Assembly (NCBI GenBank): GCA_949747515.1
Contig: CATKFO010000038.1
Location: forward strand, 1 to 50,895
Length of the DNA: 50,895 bases
From: an uncultured Eubacteriales bacterium
GTDB lineage: Bacteria; Bacillota; Clostridia; Oscillospirales; CAG-272
Direction: 5' to 3'
Notes under the pieces: generated by a model
Databases searched by the model: none
What the model saw: only the letters and a program-made list of their open reading frames with translations
What the model was told of the DNA's origin: nothing
Made by a program: the position numbers and the translations under genes
Part shown: positions 25,458 through 33,592 of the stretch, piece after piece
Layout: the number at the start of each line of letters is the position of its first letter
Position numbering within the stretch: position 1 is the stretch's first letter

Positions 25458-25498
25458 AAAGATAAAAGAGCTCGTTTAATCCGAGCTCTTTTATCTTT
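25458..25498. terminator. Bidirectional terminator after the oxidoreductase operon
   Basis: AAAGATAAAAGAGCTCG (25458-25474) pairs perfectly with the arm at 25482-25498 around TTTAATC. An A-run and T-rich arms make it usable on both strands, so it can also end the minus-strand DUF1540 transcript. Confidence 0.85.
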
Positions 25499-25580
25499 AT
25501 GGCGTTACGTTGATACTTCGAAAAAAGTATAATTAAATAAAAACGCGTTTAAAATAATAAATGATTGTTGTGAACGTAGG

Positions 25581-25772
25581 TTATTTTCCGCAGTGACAAT
25601 CCTTATTGCCGAGTACGAAGGATTCGCAGTCAGTGCACTGAATTACAGTGGGGTTCTTTTCATGAGTTCCGACCTTGATAGAACCGAGAGCGCAATGATT
25701 GGAAGTAGTCGAGTGGTTCGCGCACTGTACGACGGTACATTCGATAGAAGAATTAGAATTCTTGTTATCCAT
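25581..25772 (-). CDS. DUF1540 cysteine-rich protein
   Basis: 63 aa with seven cysteines (12, 17, 27, 46, 49, 59, 61) in the DUF1540 pattern: ECTVVQC opens the domain, then HC, then IQCTDCESF and a CHC end. The spacing suggests a small metal-binding (zinc-ribbon-like) fold. DUF1540 proteins are common in spore-forming Firmicutes, often as tandem copies, and have no established function. AAGGCAGG precedes the ATG on the minus strand. It lies 87 nt downstream of the FNT channel gene. Confidence 0.85.
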   Translation of the reverse strand: MDNKNSNSSIECTVVQCANHSTTSNHCALGSIKVGTHEKNPTVIQCTDCESFVLGNKDCHCGK

Positions 25773-25859
25773 TTTTATTATCCTGCCTTAAAATAAACTT
25801 GAAATCAACAGATTCCAAAGTTATTATGGCTTATTACGCAATTATTATTCAAAAACGTT

Positions 25860-26492
25860 TTATTTTAAGGATTCTATATTTGAAAAAACATGAGCTGCGC
25901 GTGAAAGCAGAGAGCCAACCGCGTTTCCAAATACTGCGGCGACGATAAATAATATCCATTTTTCTATGTGAACGTTGGAAACGGTGAAGTAGAATATATC
26001 GGCTATTGAGTGTTCAAATCCGCTTAGAATAAATACGGGAATGCAGAATAAAATACCGATAGGAGTCCCGTTTGATTTGTATGTCTCTACGGCTATGTAC
26101 ATCAGGACGCCGCAGAAACCTGCGAGAGTAACGGTTGCATAAATAGGTTGTTCAAGCTTAGCCGAACAAATTAAATTTGCTTTTTCAATATTTTCAGGTT
26201 TTACCACTCGATCTAGAGTCGCGCAGATAACCGATCCGACGGCGTTTCCTACGATCCCGACAGCGAGAGCCGAGACTGTAGATAAGCGTCTGTCCGTCGC
26301 CAAATAACCTATTCTTCCTGTGAAAAGATACAGTGAAAAAAAACATATCGTAAGCAAAGCTACCGAAAACAGTACGGCTCCTACGACTTTATTTTCTGCT
26401 GAAAGATAAACTATTCCCCCTGTTCCCACTAAAAAACCGGAAAATATTCCGCTTATCAGAATTTTGGCATACTTCATTATTTTTGTCTCCAT
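25860..26492 (-). CDS. Formate/nitrite transporter (FNT) family channel, compact
   Basis: 210 aa with six membrane segments (about 8-28, 35-60, 72-92, 112-133, 142-168, 178-200). SGIFSGFLVGTGGIVYL is the first-helix motif, LYLFTGRIGYL the broken second helix, and FILSGFEHSIADIFYF carries the conserved pore histidine. The length is well below FocA/NirC (around 270-285), with short termini and loops, but all six helices and pore motifs seem present. Permeant ion (formate, nitrite, hydrosulfide or other) cannot be read. An alternative in-frame ATG at 26477 exists. Confidence 0.8.
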   Translation of the reverse strand: METKIMKYAKILISGIFSGFLVGTGGIVYLSAENKVVGAVLFSVALLTICFFSLYLFTGRIGYLATDRRLSTVSALAVGIVGNAVGSVICATLDRVVKPENIEKANLICSAKLEQPIYATVTLAGFCGVLMYIAVETYKSNGTPIGILFCIPVFILSGFEHSIADIFYFTVSNVHIEKWILFIVAAVFGNAVGSLLSRAAHVFSNIESLK

Positions 26493-26519
26493 AATATTTT
26501 GACGTAAGTTTTTTGAAAT

Positions 26520-28277
26520 TTACTTTATTTCCATGGCTCTTACCGTATCCTCGTCTGGAGTTACATACGCGGTAAAGTTGGTATGATATATTACGTATCC
26601 CGGTTTTGATCCAGCCGGTTTTTTCACTTGTCTGACTTTTGTATAATCGACTGGCACGCTCGCGCCGTCAGACGCTTTTGAATTATAGGCGGCGATCATG
26701 GCGGCGTCTGTAAACGCTTCCTCAGAAGGCTCGTCTTCTCCATTAGCGCATATTAAAATTACGTGAGATCCCGGCATATCCTTGACATGAAACCACCAAT
26801 CGTTGCGATCCGCTGTTTTTAGCGTAAGAAAATCGTTCGCAGTGTTATTTTTTCCGCATAGTACCTCGTGTCCATCTCTCGTTTTGTATTTAATAATCAT
26901 CGGCGTTTGTTTTTTCTTTTCAGAATAATTTTTCATTTTTGAAGCGTATCCGCTATGATATAATTCCGATCTTATTTCCGCAAGTTCTTTTTCCGTTTTT
27001 GCTCTCGTCAAAGAATCGAATACAGTATCTATATATTCGAGCTCTTTTTCAGCCCGATCCAACTGCTCTGCAAGATGTATTTTCGCGCTTTTTGACTTAG
27101 TATATTTTTTATAATATAATTGGGCGTTTTGCGCCGGAGTCATACGTGATGAAAGAGGTATCTCGACTTCTTCGCAACCGTCGGAATACCAGTCTGATAA
27201 AGTAATAGACCGCATTCCTTTTTTCATAAGATATATATTTCCGGTTATGAGATCGCCGTATCGTTTAAACGTTTCTCCTTCTTCGCATTTATCAAGCTCT
27301 TCTCGTTGAAGCGCGATTTTCTTGGTTAACTTTGTTTCAGCCGACGACAAAATACGAAAAATATCTGAAGCGCGCCGCCTTAATCGTTCTTCTCCGGATC
27401 TTTTTAAATAAAATTCATCTATCAGCTTGCTTACGGATTCAAACGTTTCGATATTTGAATTCTCGCCATACTGCGTTAATTTAATATACGAATATTCTAT
27501 GGGTAATCCTGTTTCGTCGCGCGCCATAGACGGTTCAGTACCGCCAGAATTCGCCGAGTTAACTATGGATTTGAGAGAATCAAAAAGTTCTGTTCCGGCT
27601 TCCTCGAGAGTTGAGTCGACGTTTCCCGTAACTCTATATACTATTTCTCTTGCCGTTGCGGCGGCAAATCCACGGAATGTAGACGAAATAAATTTAACGG
27701 CGGACATACCTTTGTCCGCGGAATTAAAAGCGTCTTTAAATTCTTCAAACGTCGCGTCTTCCGCTTCGATTTTGTCCTGAGCGGGGGGGAGAGTATATCT
27801 CATTCCCGGGAGAAGCTGGCGTATGGCGCTGGCTGAAAAATCTATAGGCTTCAGTACCCCTATAATTTTATCTTCTGAATCGGTTACGATTATATTGCTA
27901 TACTTACCCATGATTTCGAGTATCATGTGTTTTTCCGTTTTAAATCCCATATCGTCTCGGCATTCGAACGTTATTCGTCCTACGCGTTCAAATCCAGGTT
28001 GAGAGAAAGATTTAATTTTAGCTCCGATAAAACGTTTTCTCAACATCATACAGAACATAGGAGGAGTAGCGGGATTTTCAGGTTTTATATTGCTCAAATT
28101 CATTCTTGGGCAGGATGATCCGGCGTTTATGAGAAGTCTTTTTTCAACGCCTTGCGAGCGCAGCAAGAAGATTACTTCGTCTTTTTCAGGCTGATATATC
28201 TTTTCAACTCTTCCGTCCAATAGTTCGGATTCCATTTCGCGCAATACGGCGCGAAGCATTCCTGCGTCAAACGCCAT
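26520..28277 (-). CDS. rqcH: RqcH/Rqc2 NFACT-domain ribosome quality control factor (FbpA-like)
   Basis: 585 aa. NFACT-N domain (about 1-200) begins MAFDAGMLRAVLREM with VEKIYQPEKDEVIFLLR and MILEIMGKYSNIIV. A helical/coiled-coil middle (about 280-450) follows. The NFACT-R domain (about 455-570) has GHEVLCGKNNTANDFLTLK, NDWWFHVKDMPGSHVIL and a KPAGSKPGYVIY tail. In Bacillus this protein binds stalled 50S subunits and recruits tRNA-Ala to append alanine tails. Earlier annotations call it fibronectin-binding protein. The start overlaps the end of the GNAT gene by 11 nt, so they are coupled. Confidence 0.92.
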   Translation of the reverse strand: MAFDAGMLRAVLREMESELLDGRVEKIYQPEKDEVIFLLRSQGVEKRLLINAGSSCPRMNLSNIKPENPATPPMFCMMLRKRFIGAKIKSFSQPGFERVGRITFECRDDMGFKTEKHMILEIMGKYSNIIVTDSEDKIIGVLKPIDFSASAIRQLLPGMRYTLPPAQDKIEAEDATFEEFKDAFNSADKGMSAVKFISSTFRGFAAATAREIVYRVTGNVDSTLEEAGTELFDSLKSIVNSANSGGTEPSMARDETGLPIEYSYIKLTQYGENSNIETFESVSKLIDEFYLKRSGEERLRRRASDIFRILSSAETKLTKKIALQREELDKCEEGETFKRYGDLITGNIYLMKKGMRSITLSDWYSDGCEEVEIPLSSRMTPAQNAQLYYKKYTKSKSAKIHLAEQLDRAEKELEYIDTVFDSLTRAKTEKELAEIRSELYHSGYASKMKNYSEKKKQTPMIIKYKTRDGHEVLCGKNNTANDFLTLKTADRNDWWFHVKDMPGSHVILICANGEDEPSEEAFTDAAMIAAYNSKASDGASVPVDYTKVRQVKKPAGSKPGYVIYHTNFTAYVTPDEDTVRAMEIK

Positions 28278-28986
28278 CGATCGCTTCCTCCCCTTCGAAG
28301 TTATTTTTATTTCTGTAAAATACGAACGGAATACGATGCCCGATCAATTTAAAACCTGCTTTTTCCGCTACTCTGCACGACGCCGCGTTGCTGGACTCGC
28401 ATACGTAAGATACTTTTTTCGCATTACAAACGGTAGTTAAATATCTTGCCATTGCTTTAACGCATAAAGTCGCATATCCGCTCATGCGGTATTTAGGCGC
28501 GCACTCTACATATATTTCAGGATATTCGTTGTCGGAATAGTCGTTTAAGGCGGAAAACGCGACGGCTTTATCTTCGCGCAGACAGCAACAGACGACGTCG
28601 CCGTAATTACCTGATACTAAGTCAAAATTAGGGAGCGAGGGGTCGAACTTGCAATTCTCAATTTCTTGCGGCGTTTTCAAAATTACAATGTTGCTTTCCT
28701 CTAAAGTAGGAGCGTCGTGATTATTAAAAATATATATCAATAATGTTTTTCCGATATCTTCCGAAGGGTGAAAATTATATTTTTTCATAATAGGAACTAA
28801 TTCGTTAATAAGCCGATTCTTTGACGAGCCTGAAAAGGGAGCCGTTCCGAATTCAGTATTCCATAGTAAAAATGCAGATTCTGCAACATGATATACTATG
28901 GCGCTATCGTCGTACAATTCAATTGGTACGGCTATGTCTCCGTATTCTAATGCAAATTTTTCGTTTTCGTCATGTTTATATTTCAT
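28267..28986 (-). CDS. GNAT-family N-acetyltransferase
   Basis: 239 aa. The first 110 or so residues are an unassigned alpha/beta region; residues about 120-235 look like a GNAT fold. It has PEIYVECAPKYRMSGYATL, a degenerate acetyl-CoA loop (RMSGYA in place of Q/RxxGxG/A), and YVCESSNAASCRVAEKAGFK, the usual strand-helix motif before the C-terminal strand. Acceptor substrate unknown. It is the first gene of the unit with rqcH (11-nt overlap) and is divergent from the AraC regulator. Confidence 0.78.
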   Translation of the reverse strand: MKYKHDENEKFALEYGDIAVPIELYDDSAIVYHVAESAFLLWNTEFGTAPFSGSSKNRLINELVPIMKKYNFHPSEDIGKTLLIYIFNNHDAPTLEESNIVILKTPQEIENCKFDPSLPNFDLVSGNYGDVVCCCLREDKAVAFSALNDYSDNEYPEIYVECAPKYRMSGYATLCVKAMARYLTTVCNAKKVSYVCESSNAASCRVAEKAGFKLIGHRIPFVFYRNKNNFEGEEAIDGV

Positions 28987-29033
28987 ATTTTTCCTTTATT
29001 GGGCGGAGTGTCGTTAAATCATACAATTATATA

Positions 29034-29045
29034 TATGATATCATA
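29034..29045. promoter_or_regulatory. 12-bp palindrome upstream of the GNAT gene
   Basis: TATGATATCATA is a perfect palindrome about 48 nt upstream of the GNAT start. A minus-strand TTGATA, 17 nt, TATCAT arrangement (29037-29065) overlaps it, so it may be an operator over the GNAT-rqcH promoter. AT-richness makes chance likely too. Confidence 0.3.
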
Positions 29046-29122
29046 CAATATAATTTTTATCAAGTCATTTAAAAATTTATTGCGTTAGTCGGAGTATGCA
29101 TATTTCTTTAAATTTCTTCGCG

Positions 29123-29151
29123 TTGACAATATTGCCGCCTCATGGTAAAAT
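29123..29151 (+). promoter_or_regulatory. Sigma-A promoter for the AraC regulator
   Basis: Perfect TTGACA (29123-29128), 17-nt spacer, TAAAAT (29146-29151). Predicted start near 29158, leaving a leader of about 59 nt before the ATG at 29217, which has GGGGAGG upstream. Confidence 0.8.
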
Positions 29152-29216
29152 GACGCTGTTAAAGAATATGATAAATTGCCGATAACGACTGTTTTAACTG
29201 AAATAGGGGAGGTTTT

Positions 29217-30092
29217 ATGGGAAACAATACGTTTGGGAACGGGAAAAAATATTCGGTTATTCCAGGAATTTATTTTTATACTCAGGAGTATGATTCATAT
29301 ACTGGAGTTTGCGCTGTTCCGGGAAAGCAAACTACGCTGGAAATAAACTGGTGCATGAGCGGCAGAATGGAATGCAAAATGAAGGACGGTTGTATTCTTT
29401 ACATGGGAGAAGGAGATTTGTTTATGAGTATGACTGACAATCATGCCGATCTTCTTGAATTCCCACTGGGATACTATAAGGGAATCGCACTTTCTGTCGA
29501 CGTTGAACTTGCCGATAGATCGCTGCCGGAAGCTTATAAAAAGTCTGGTATATCCGTTTCTTCCGCAGCGGAAAAGTTTTTTCGCGGCGACGATTGCTTT
29601 TTACTTAAGTCAAACGACTATATTTCGTCGTTTTTTAACGTTATATATTCTGCTCCCGAAGATCAGATTCAGTTATATATTATTTTGAAAACTTTCGAGC
29701 TTATTCTATTTTTGTCGAACCTTGAACCTTCCCTGCAATCTCCCATGAGAATTTATAGAAAAAGTCAAGTGGACGTTATAAAAGAGGTAAGAAACTTTCT
29801 TGTTAGCAACATATCGAAACGCACGACGATCGAACAATTATCTTCAAAGTTCTGCATAAGCTCTACTTCACTGAAAAACGGATTTCGCGACGTTTATGGA
29901 AAGCCGATATCCTCGTATTTAAAGGATGAAAGAATGAAAAAAGCCGCTGATCTTCTTATTTCAACAGATAATAGTATTCAGGAAATATCATTGCAGATAG
30001 GATACGAAAATAAAAGCAAGTTTTCAACGGCCTTTAGGGAATACTTTGGCGTAACTCCAGTTTTATTCAGAAAGAATAACCTGAAGATGTGA
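29217..30092 (+). CDS. AraC-family transcriptional regulator
   Basis: 291 aa. N-terminal ligand-sensing half (about 1-160) includes LEINWCMSGRMECKMKDG and GEGDLFM, consistent with a cupin-like sensor. The C-terminal half (about 185-288) is the two-HTH AraC domain: TTIEQLSSKFCISSTSLKNG, then GKPISSYLKDERMKKAADLL, and the second helix-turn-helix IQEISLQIGYENKSKFSTAFREYFGVTP. Ligand and regulon unknown; the neighbours are general housekeeping genes, so it may act elsewhere. It is monocistronic, with a strong promoter. Confidence 0.9.
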   Translation: MGNNTFGNGKKYSVIPGIYFYTQEYDSYTGVCAVPGKQTTLEINWCMSGRMECKMKDGCILYMGEGDLFMSMTDNHADLLEFPLGYYKGIALSVDVELADRSLPEAYKKSGISVSSAAEKFFRGDDCFLLKSNDYISSFFNVIYSAPEDQIQLYIILKTFELILFLSNLEPSLQSPMRIYRKSQVDVIKEVRNFLVSNISKRTTIEQLSSKFCISSTSLKNGFRDVYGKPISSYLKDERMKKAADLLISTDNSIQEISLQIGYENKSKFSTAFREYFGVTPVLFRKNNLKM

Positions 30093-30108
30093 AATCATTG
30101 TAAAATAC

Positions 30109-30122
30109 CGAACAAGCGTTTA
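30109..30122. promoter_or_regulatory. LexA-binding SOS box of lexA
   Basis: CGAACAAGCGTTTA matches the Gram-positive SOS box CGAACRNRYGTTYG at 13 of 14 positions. It overlaps the -35 box of the lexA promoter (30119-30147), so bound LexA would block RNA polymerase. This is the expected autoregulation. Confidence 0.8.
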
Positions 30123-30147
30123 CTTTTTGCTGCAAATGTGATAGAAT
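30119..30147 (+). promoter_or_regulatory. Sigma-A promoter of lexA
   Basis: TTTACT (30119-30124), 17-nt spacer, TAGAAT (30142-30147). The moderate -35 overlaps the SOS box; predicted start near 30154. Confidence 0.6.
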
Positions 30148-30211
30148 AATATCAAGATATTTGCATTTTAATATTGTGTTTTTCCATAAAATCAGTAAGG
30201 AGAATTAGATT

Positions 30212-30829
30212 ATGGCAGCATTAAATGAAAAAGAACAAAGAATTTTCGACTACATTAAGGAGAATATTCTAAAGAACGGGTATTCGCCTTCTATTAGAGA
30301 TATCCGTCGTGACCTTGATATAAAAAGTACGTCGACAGTGCATACCTATTTAGAAAAATTGGAGAAGAAAGGATATATTCAAAAAGAAAACGGAAAGAGC
30401 CGAACTCTTAGAATAGACGACGTTACTTCTCAACAGGCGACGTCTCCAAAGGCGGTAATACCTATACTTGGTCGCGTTACCGCGGGAGTTCCAATTCTTG
30501 CGATAGAAAATCACGACGGATATATAACGTATCCTTTTGACAAAAGGGGCAGCTACGGCAGACAGCTGTTTGCTCTACGGATTGTTGGAACCAGCATGAT
30601 AGACGCGGGAATTCTCGACGGAGATATAGTCATTGTGGAGCGGACTCCGACGGCTGAAAACGGAGATATCGTCGTCGCTCTTATTGAAGACGAGGCGACA
30701 GTTAAGACTTTTTATAAAGAAAGAGGTCACTTTAGACTACAGCCTCAAAACAGATCGATGGACCCGATTATAGTAGACAGTCTTGTAATATTGGGCAGAG
30801 TTATAGGAAATATTCGCTCGTATGAGTAA
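30212..30829 (+). CDS. lexA: SOS repressor LexA
   Basis: 205 aa, the SOS master repressor and self-cleaving serine peptidase. N-terminal winged helix (1-70) with YSPSIRDIRRDL and KSTSTVHTYLEKLEKKGYI recognition helix. The autocleavage bond is A91-G92 in RVTAGVPI. The catalytic dyad is S128 (VGTSMIDAG) and K165 (EATVKTFY). AAGGAG precedes the ATG. The upstream SOS box indicates autoregulation. It is followed after 35 nt by the alkyl-purine glycosylase gene with no terminator between, so the downstream genes may share its control. Confidence 0.95.
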   Translation: MAALNEKEQRIFDYIKENILKNGYSPSIRDIRRDLDIKSTSTVHTYLEKLEKKGYIQKENGKSRTLRIDDVTSQQATSPKAVIPILGRVTAGVPILAIENHDGYITYPFDKRGSYGRQLFALRIVGTSMIDAGILDGDIVIVERTPTAENGDIVVALIEDEATVKTFYKERGHFRLQPQNRSMDPIIVDSLVILGRVIGNIRSYE

Positions 30830-30864
30830 TATTTGATTTTTGTAGGTTAAGCGAGGACGGGACT

Positions 30865-31503
30865 ATGCGTAAATTAACGGCAGATTTTTACCGCAAGGAC
30901 GCAGTAACTCTGGCGCGAGAACTTCTTGGAAAGGTAATTTGTACTGTAAACGACGGAGTGTTAACATCCGGAATTATTTCAGAAACAGAGGCCTATATGG
31001 GAGCTGTAGACAGAGCTTCCCATGCGTTCGGAGGTCGAAGAACTGCTCGAACGGAAATAATTTATTCTCAAGGAGGCTGCGCGTACGTATACTTGATATA
31101 CGGAATGTATTATTGTATGAACGTTGTCGCTAATGAAAAAAACGTTCCGGAAGCTGTTCTTATACGCGCCGTTATTCCTGAAAACGGTGTGGACGTTATG
31201 CATAATAGGAGGATGAATAAAGGGAGGATGAATAATAAAGGAATTTGTATTCCACTCTCTAAGCTTGCCGACGGTCCGGGAAAGTTATGCGACGCTTTAG
31301 GAATAACTAAGGCGCACAACGGGTTGTCTCTTTTGGGAGATACCATATTTATTTGTGAATGCGGATATGCTCCTGATAAGGATATTTTAGAAGGAAAAAG
31401 GATAAATATTGATTATGCCGGAGAGGACGCCGATAAAAAGTGGAGATTTTCGCTTAATCCAAACGATAGTCTTTGGAAATTGAAAACAGGGATTTCAAAA
31501 TAA
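30865..31503 (+). CDS. DNA-3-methyladenine glycosylase (AAG/MPG type)
   Basis: 212 aa, base-excision enzyme of the AAG/MPG fold removing alkylated or deaminated purines. Motifs include LARELLGKVIC, IISETEAYMG with the catalytic glutamate, RTEIIYSQGGCAYVYLIYGMYYCMNV, VLIRAVIP and LADGPGKLCDALGI. An imperfect duplication at about 31207-31240 encodes RRMNKGRMNNKG in a loop that is short in other homologues. Its stop codon overlaps the ktrB start by one base. Position behind lexA suggests DNA-damage regulation. Confidence 0.93.
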   Translation: MRKLTADFYRKDAVTLARELLGKVICTVNDGVLTSGIISETEAYMGAVDRASHAFGGRRTARTEIIYSQGGCAYVYLIYGMYYCMNVVANEKNVPEAVLIRAVIPENGVDVMHNRRMNKGRMNNKGICIPLSKLADGPGKLCDALGITKAHNGLSLLGDTIFICECGYAPDKDILEGKRINIDYAGEDADKKWRFSLNPNDSLWKLKTGISK

Positions 31504-32864
31504 TGAGTTTAAAATCTTGTCATAAAATAGGACTTAGTCCTACGCGAAAAATAGTGTTGGGTTTTTTGTTAATAATATTGACTGGAGCAATACTTTTGAC
31601 AATGCCTTTTTCCCAGCGGGAAGGCGTTGAAATGGATTTTATAGACGCGTTGTTCACGTCTGTCAGCGCGACGTGCGTTACAGGTCTTGTACGCGCCGAT
31701 ACGGCGCTTTGCTTTAACACGTTTGGCCAAGGAGTTATCCTTTCTCTTATTCAAATCGGCGGAATAGGATTTATGACCGTTGCAGTAATGCTGTTGTCTT
31801 CACTTGGTAAAAAGATATCGATTTCTGATAAGCTTACTTTGGCGGGGTCTTACGGCCTTTCGTCTGTCGGCGGCATTATTGTTCTTATGAAGCGCGTAAT
31901 TTTAGGAACGGCGTTTTTTGAATTACTGGGCTCGGCGCTTCTTTGTATAAAATTTATTCCGTTTTTTGGCGTCGGAGAGGGTATACGTCAAAGCATTTTT
32001 CATTCTGTATCCGCATTTTGCAACGCCGGATTTGATATACTGGGACCGAAGTTTGGAGCTTATGCTGGAATATCTGCCTTTGCCAAGGATCCTTTAGTTT
32101 TAATAACATTATCTTTTTTAATAATTATCGGCGGGATTGGATTTATAGTTTGGGACGACGCGTGGCTATATTTTAAAGAAAGAAAGCGAATCAGCGTATA
32201 TTCCCGTATAGTTTTAATTTCGAGCGCTTTTTTACTAATTTCAGGAGCCTTGTTTTTTGCTATAGCGGAGTGGAATAATGTTGAAACCATAGGCGGATTC
32301 AAATTATTTGATAAGATAGTAGTTTCATTTTTTCAGTCTGCCACCGCTCGAACCGCCGGCTTTTCCGCAGTAGATATGGCCGTAACAAACGAAAGCACAA
32401 GATTTATATTTTTATTTTTAATGTTTATAGGAGGTTCTGCAGGTTCTACTGCTGGAGGCATAAAGACCGCTACCACGACCGTTATTGCAGCCGCCCTCCT
32501 TGGATTTATTCGCGGTAAAAAGAAAACGTCGATGTTTAAGCGGACAATTCCCTCTGAAACCATCAGCCGCGCTTTTGCGGTAGCCGCGACTCAGTTGACC
32601 GTTACTATGACGGCGACGCTTATACTTATTGCTCAAGGGCAAACCTTGATGGCGGCGTTATTTGAATGTATTTCTGCGTCGGCAACTGTAGGACTGTCTC
32701 TTTCTCTTACTCCGAGCCTTCCCTTACTGTCCGAGGCGGTTATTATGCTGCTTATGTTTTTAGGAAGGGTCGGCGTAATAACTTTTGCATATTCAATAAA
32801 AAATCGCGTAAGTGAATCTGAATTTGAAACTGAATATGCAAAGGCCAATATTATGATCGGTTAG
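31503..32864 (+). CDS. ktrB: Potassium uptake channel subunit KtrB/TrkH
   Basis: 453 aa from the ATG at 31503, whose A is the last base of the glycosylase stop; an in-frame ATG 30 nt earlier lies inside that gene. SKT-family K+ translocating subunit with four M1-P-M2 repeats, each with a selectivity loop: SATCVTGLV, VSAFCNAGFDI, ATARTAGFSAV and SASATVGLSLS. FIGGSAGSTAGGIKTATT is the conserved intramembrane/gating loop region of KtrB. Works with the cytosolic RCK ring KtrA encoded next. AGGG at 31487-31490 is a distant ribosome site, so coupling to the upstream gene is probable. Confidence 0.92.
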   Translation: MSLKSCHKIGLSPTRKIVLGFLLIILTGAILLTMPFSQREGVEMDFIDALFTSVSATCVTGLVRADTALCFNTFGQGVILSLIQIGGIGFMTVAVMLLSSLGKKISISDKLTLAGSYGLSSVGGIIVLMKRVILGTAFFELLGSALLCIKFIPFFGVGEGIRQSIFHSVSAFCNAGFDILGPKFGAYAGISAFAKDPLVLITLSFLIIIGGIGFIVWDDAWLYFKERKRISVYSRIVLISSAFLLISGALFFAIAEWNNVETIGGFKLFDKIVVSFFQSATARTAGFSAVDMAVTNESTRFIFLFLMFIGGSAGSTAGGIKTATTTVIAAALLGFIRGKKKTSMFKRTIPSETISRAFAVAATQLTVTMTATLILIAQGQTLMAALFECISASATVGLSLSLTPSLPLLSEAVIMLLMFLGRVGVITFAYSIKNRVSESEFETEYAKANIMIG

Positions 32865-32875
32865 GAAATGTTGAA

Positions 32876-33529
32876 ATGAATAAAAGAAGTTTTTATGTAA
32901 TCGGACTTGGAAAATTTGGAACGGCGTTGGCCCTATCGCTGATGGAACATGAATGTCAGGTTACGGTTATTGATTATGACGCGAATACTGTTAATTCCAT
33001 ATCCGACAAGGTTACAAACGCAATAATCGGCGATCCGACAAATGAATCGACGCTGAAATCATCTGGAGTATCTGAGGCGGATTGCGCGGTGGTATGCATG
33101 GCGTCTTCAATGAACGACAGTATTTTAACGGTATTGATCCTTAAAGAGCTTGGGGTCGAAAATGTTGTCGCTCGCGCAATGAGCGAAAGGCACCGTACAG
33201 TCCTTGAGAAGATCGGCGCCGATCATATTGTGTCTCCGGAACGGGATATGGGAGAAAAACTCGCGTCAATTTTATCAAGACGTGGTCTTCTTGACTATAT
33301 TGAATTTTCAGACGCTTATTCTATCGCAGAAATCGTCGTGCCGGAGCGTTGGATTGGAAAAAGTATTGCGGAAAACAATATTAGACGAAAGCACAACGTT
33401 ACCGTTATCGCGGTAAGACGCTCCGATGGAAAGGTGTTCGTGTCTCCGGATCCTACGTTGGTTTTCAATAAAGGAGATACGATGTCTGTCGTAGGAGATA
33501 GTGCAAACGTAGATAAACTTGCTATTTAA
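32876..33529 (+). CDS. ktrA: Potassium uptake regulatory subunit KtrA/TrkA (RCK)
   Basis: 217 aa. RCK-N Rossmann domain (1-135) opens with VIGLGKFGTALALSL, with acidic IDYD at the end of the second strand for nucleotide binding and VVCMASSMNDSILTVLILKELG. RCK-C domain (about 140-217) includes EIVVPERWIGKSIAENNIRRKHNVTVIAV and ends GDTMSVVGDSANVDKL. Such subunits form an octameric ring that opens KtrB with ATP and closes it with ADP; c-di-AMP binds RCK-C in several Firmicutes. Eleven nt downstream of ktrB. Confidence 0.92.
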   Translation: MNKRSFYVIGLGKFGTALALSLMEHECQVTVIDYDANTVNSISDKVTNAIIGDPTNESTLKSSGVSEADCAVVCMASSMNDSILTVLILKELGVENVVARAMSERHRTVLEKIGADHIVSPERDMGEKLASILSRRGLLDYIEFSDAYSIAEIVVPERWIGKSIAENNIRRKHNVTVIAVRRSDGKVFVSPDPTLVFNKGDTMSVVGDSANVDKLAI

Positions 33530-33592
33530 GGTATGGAATACAATTAAGCTGAATATAATATAATTTGCAGCTATAAAGGATGTGGACATTAT

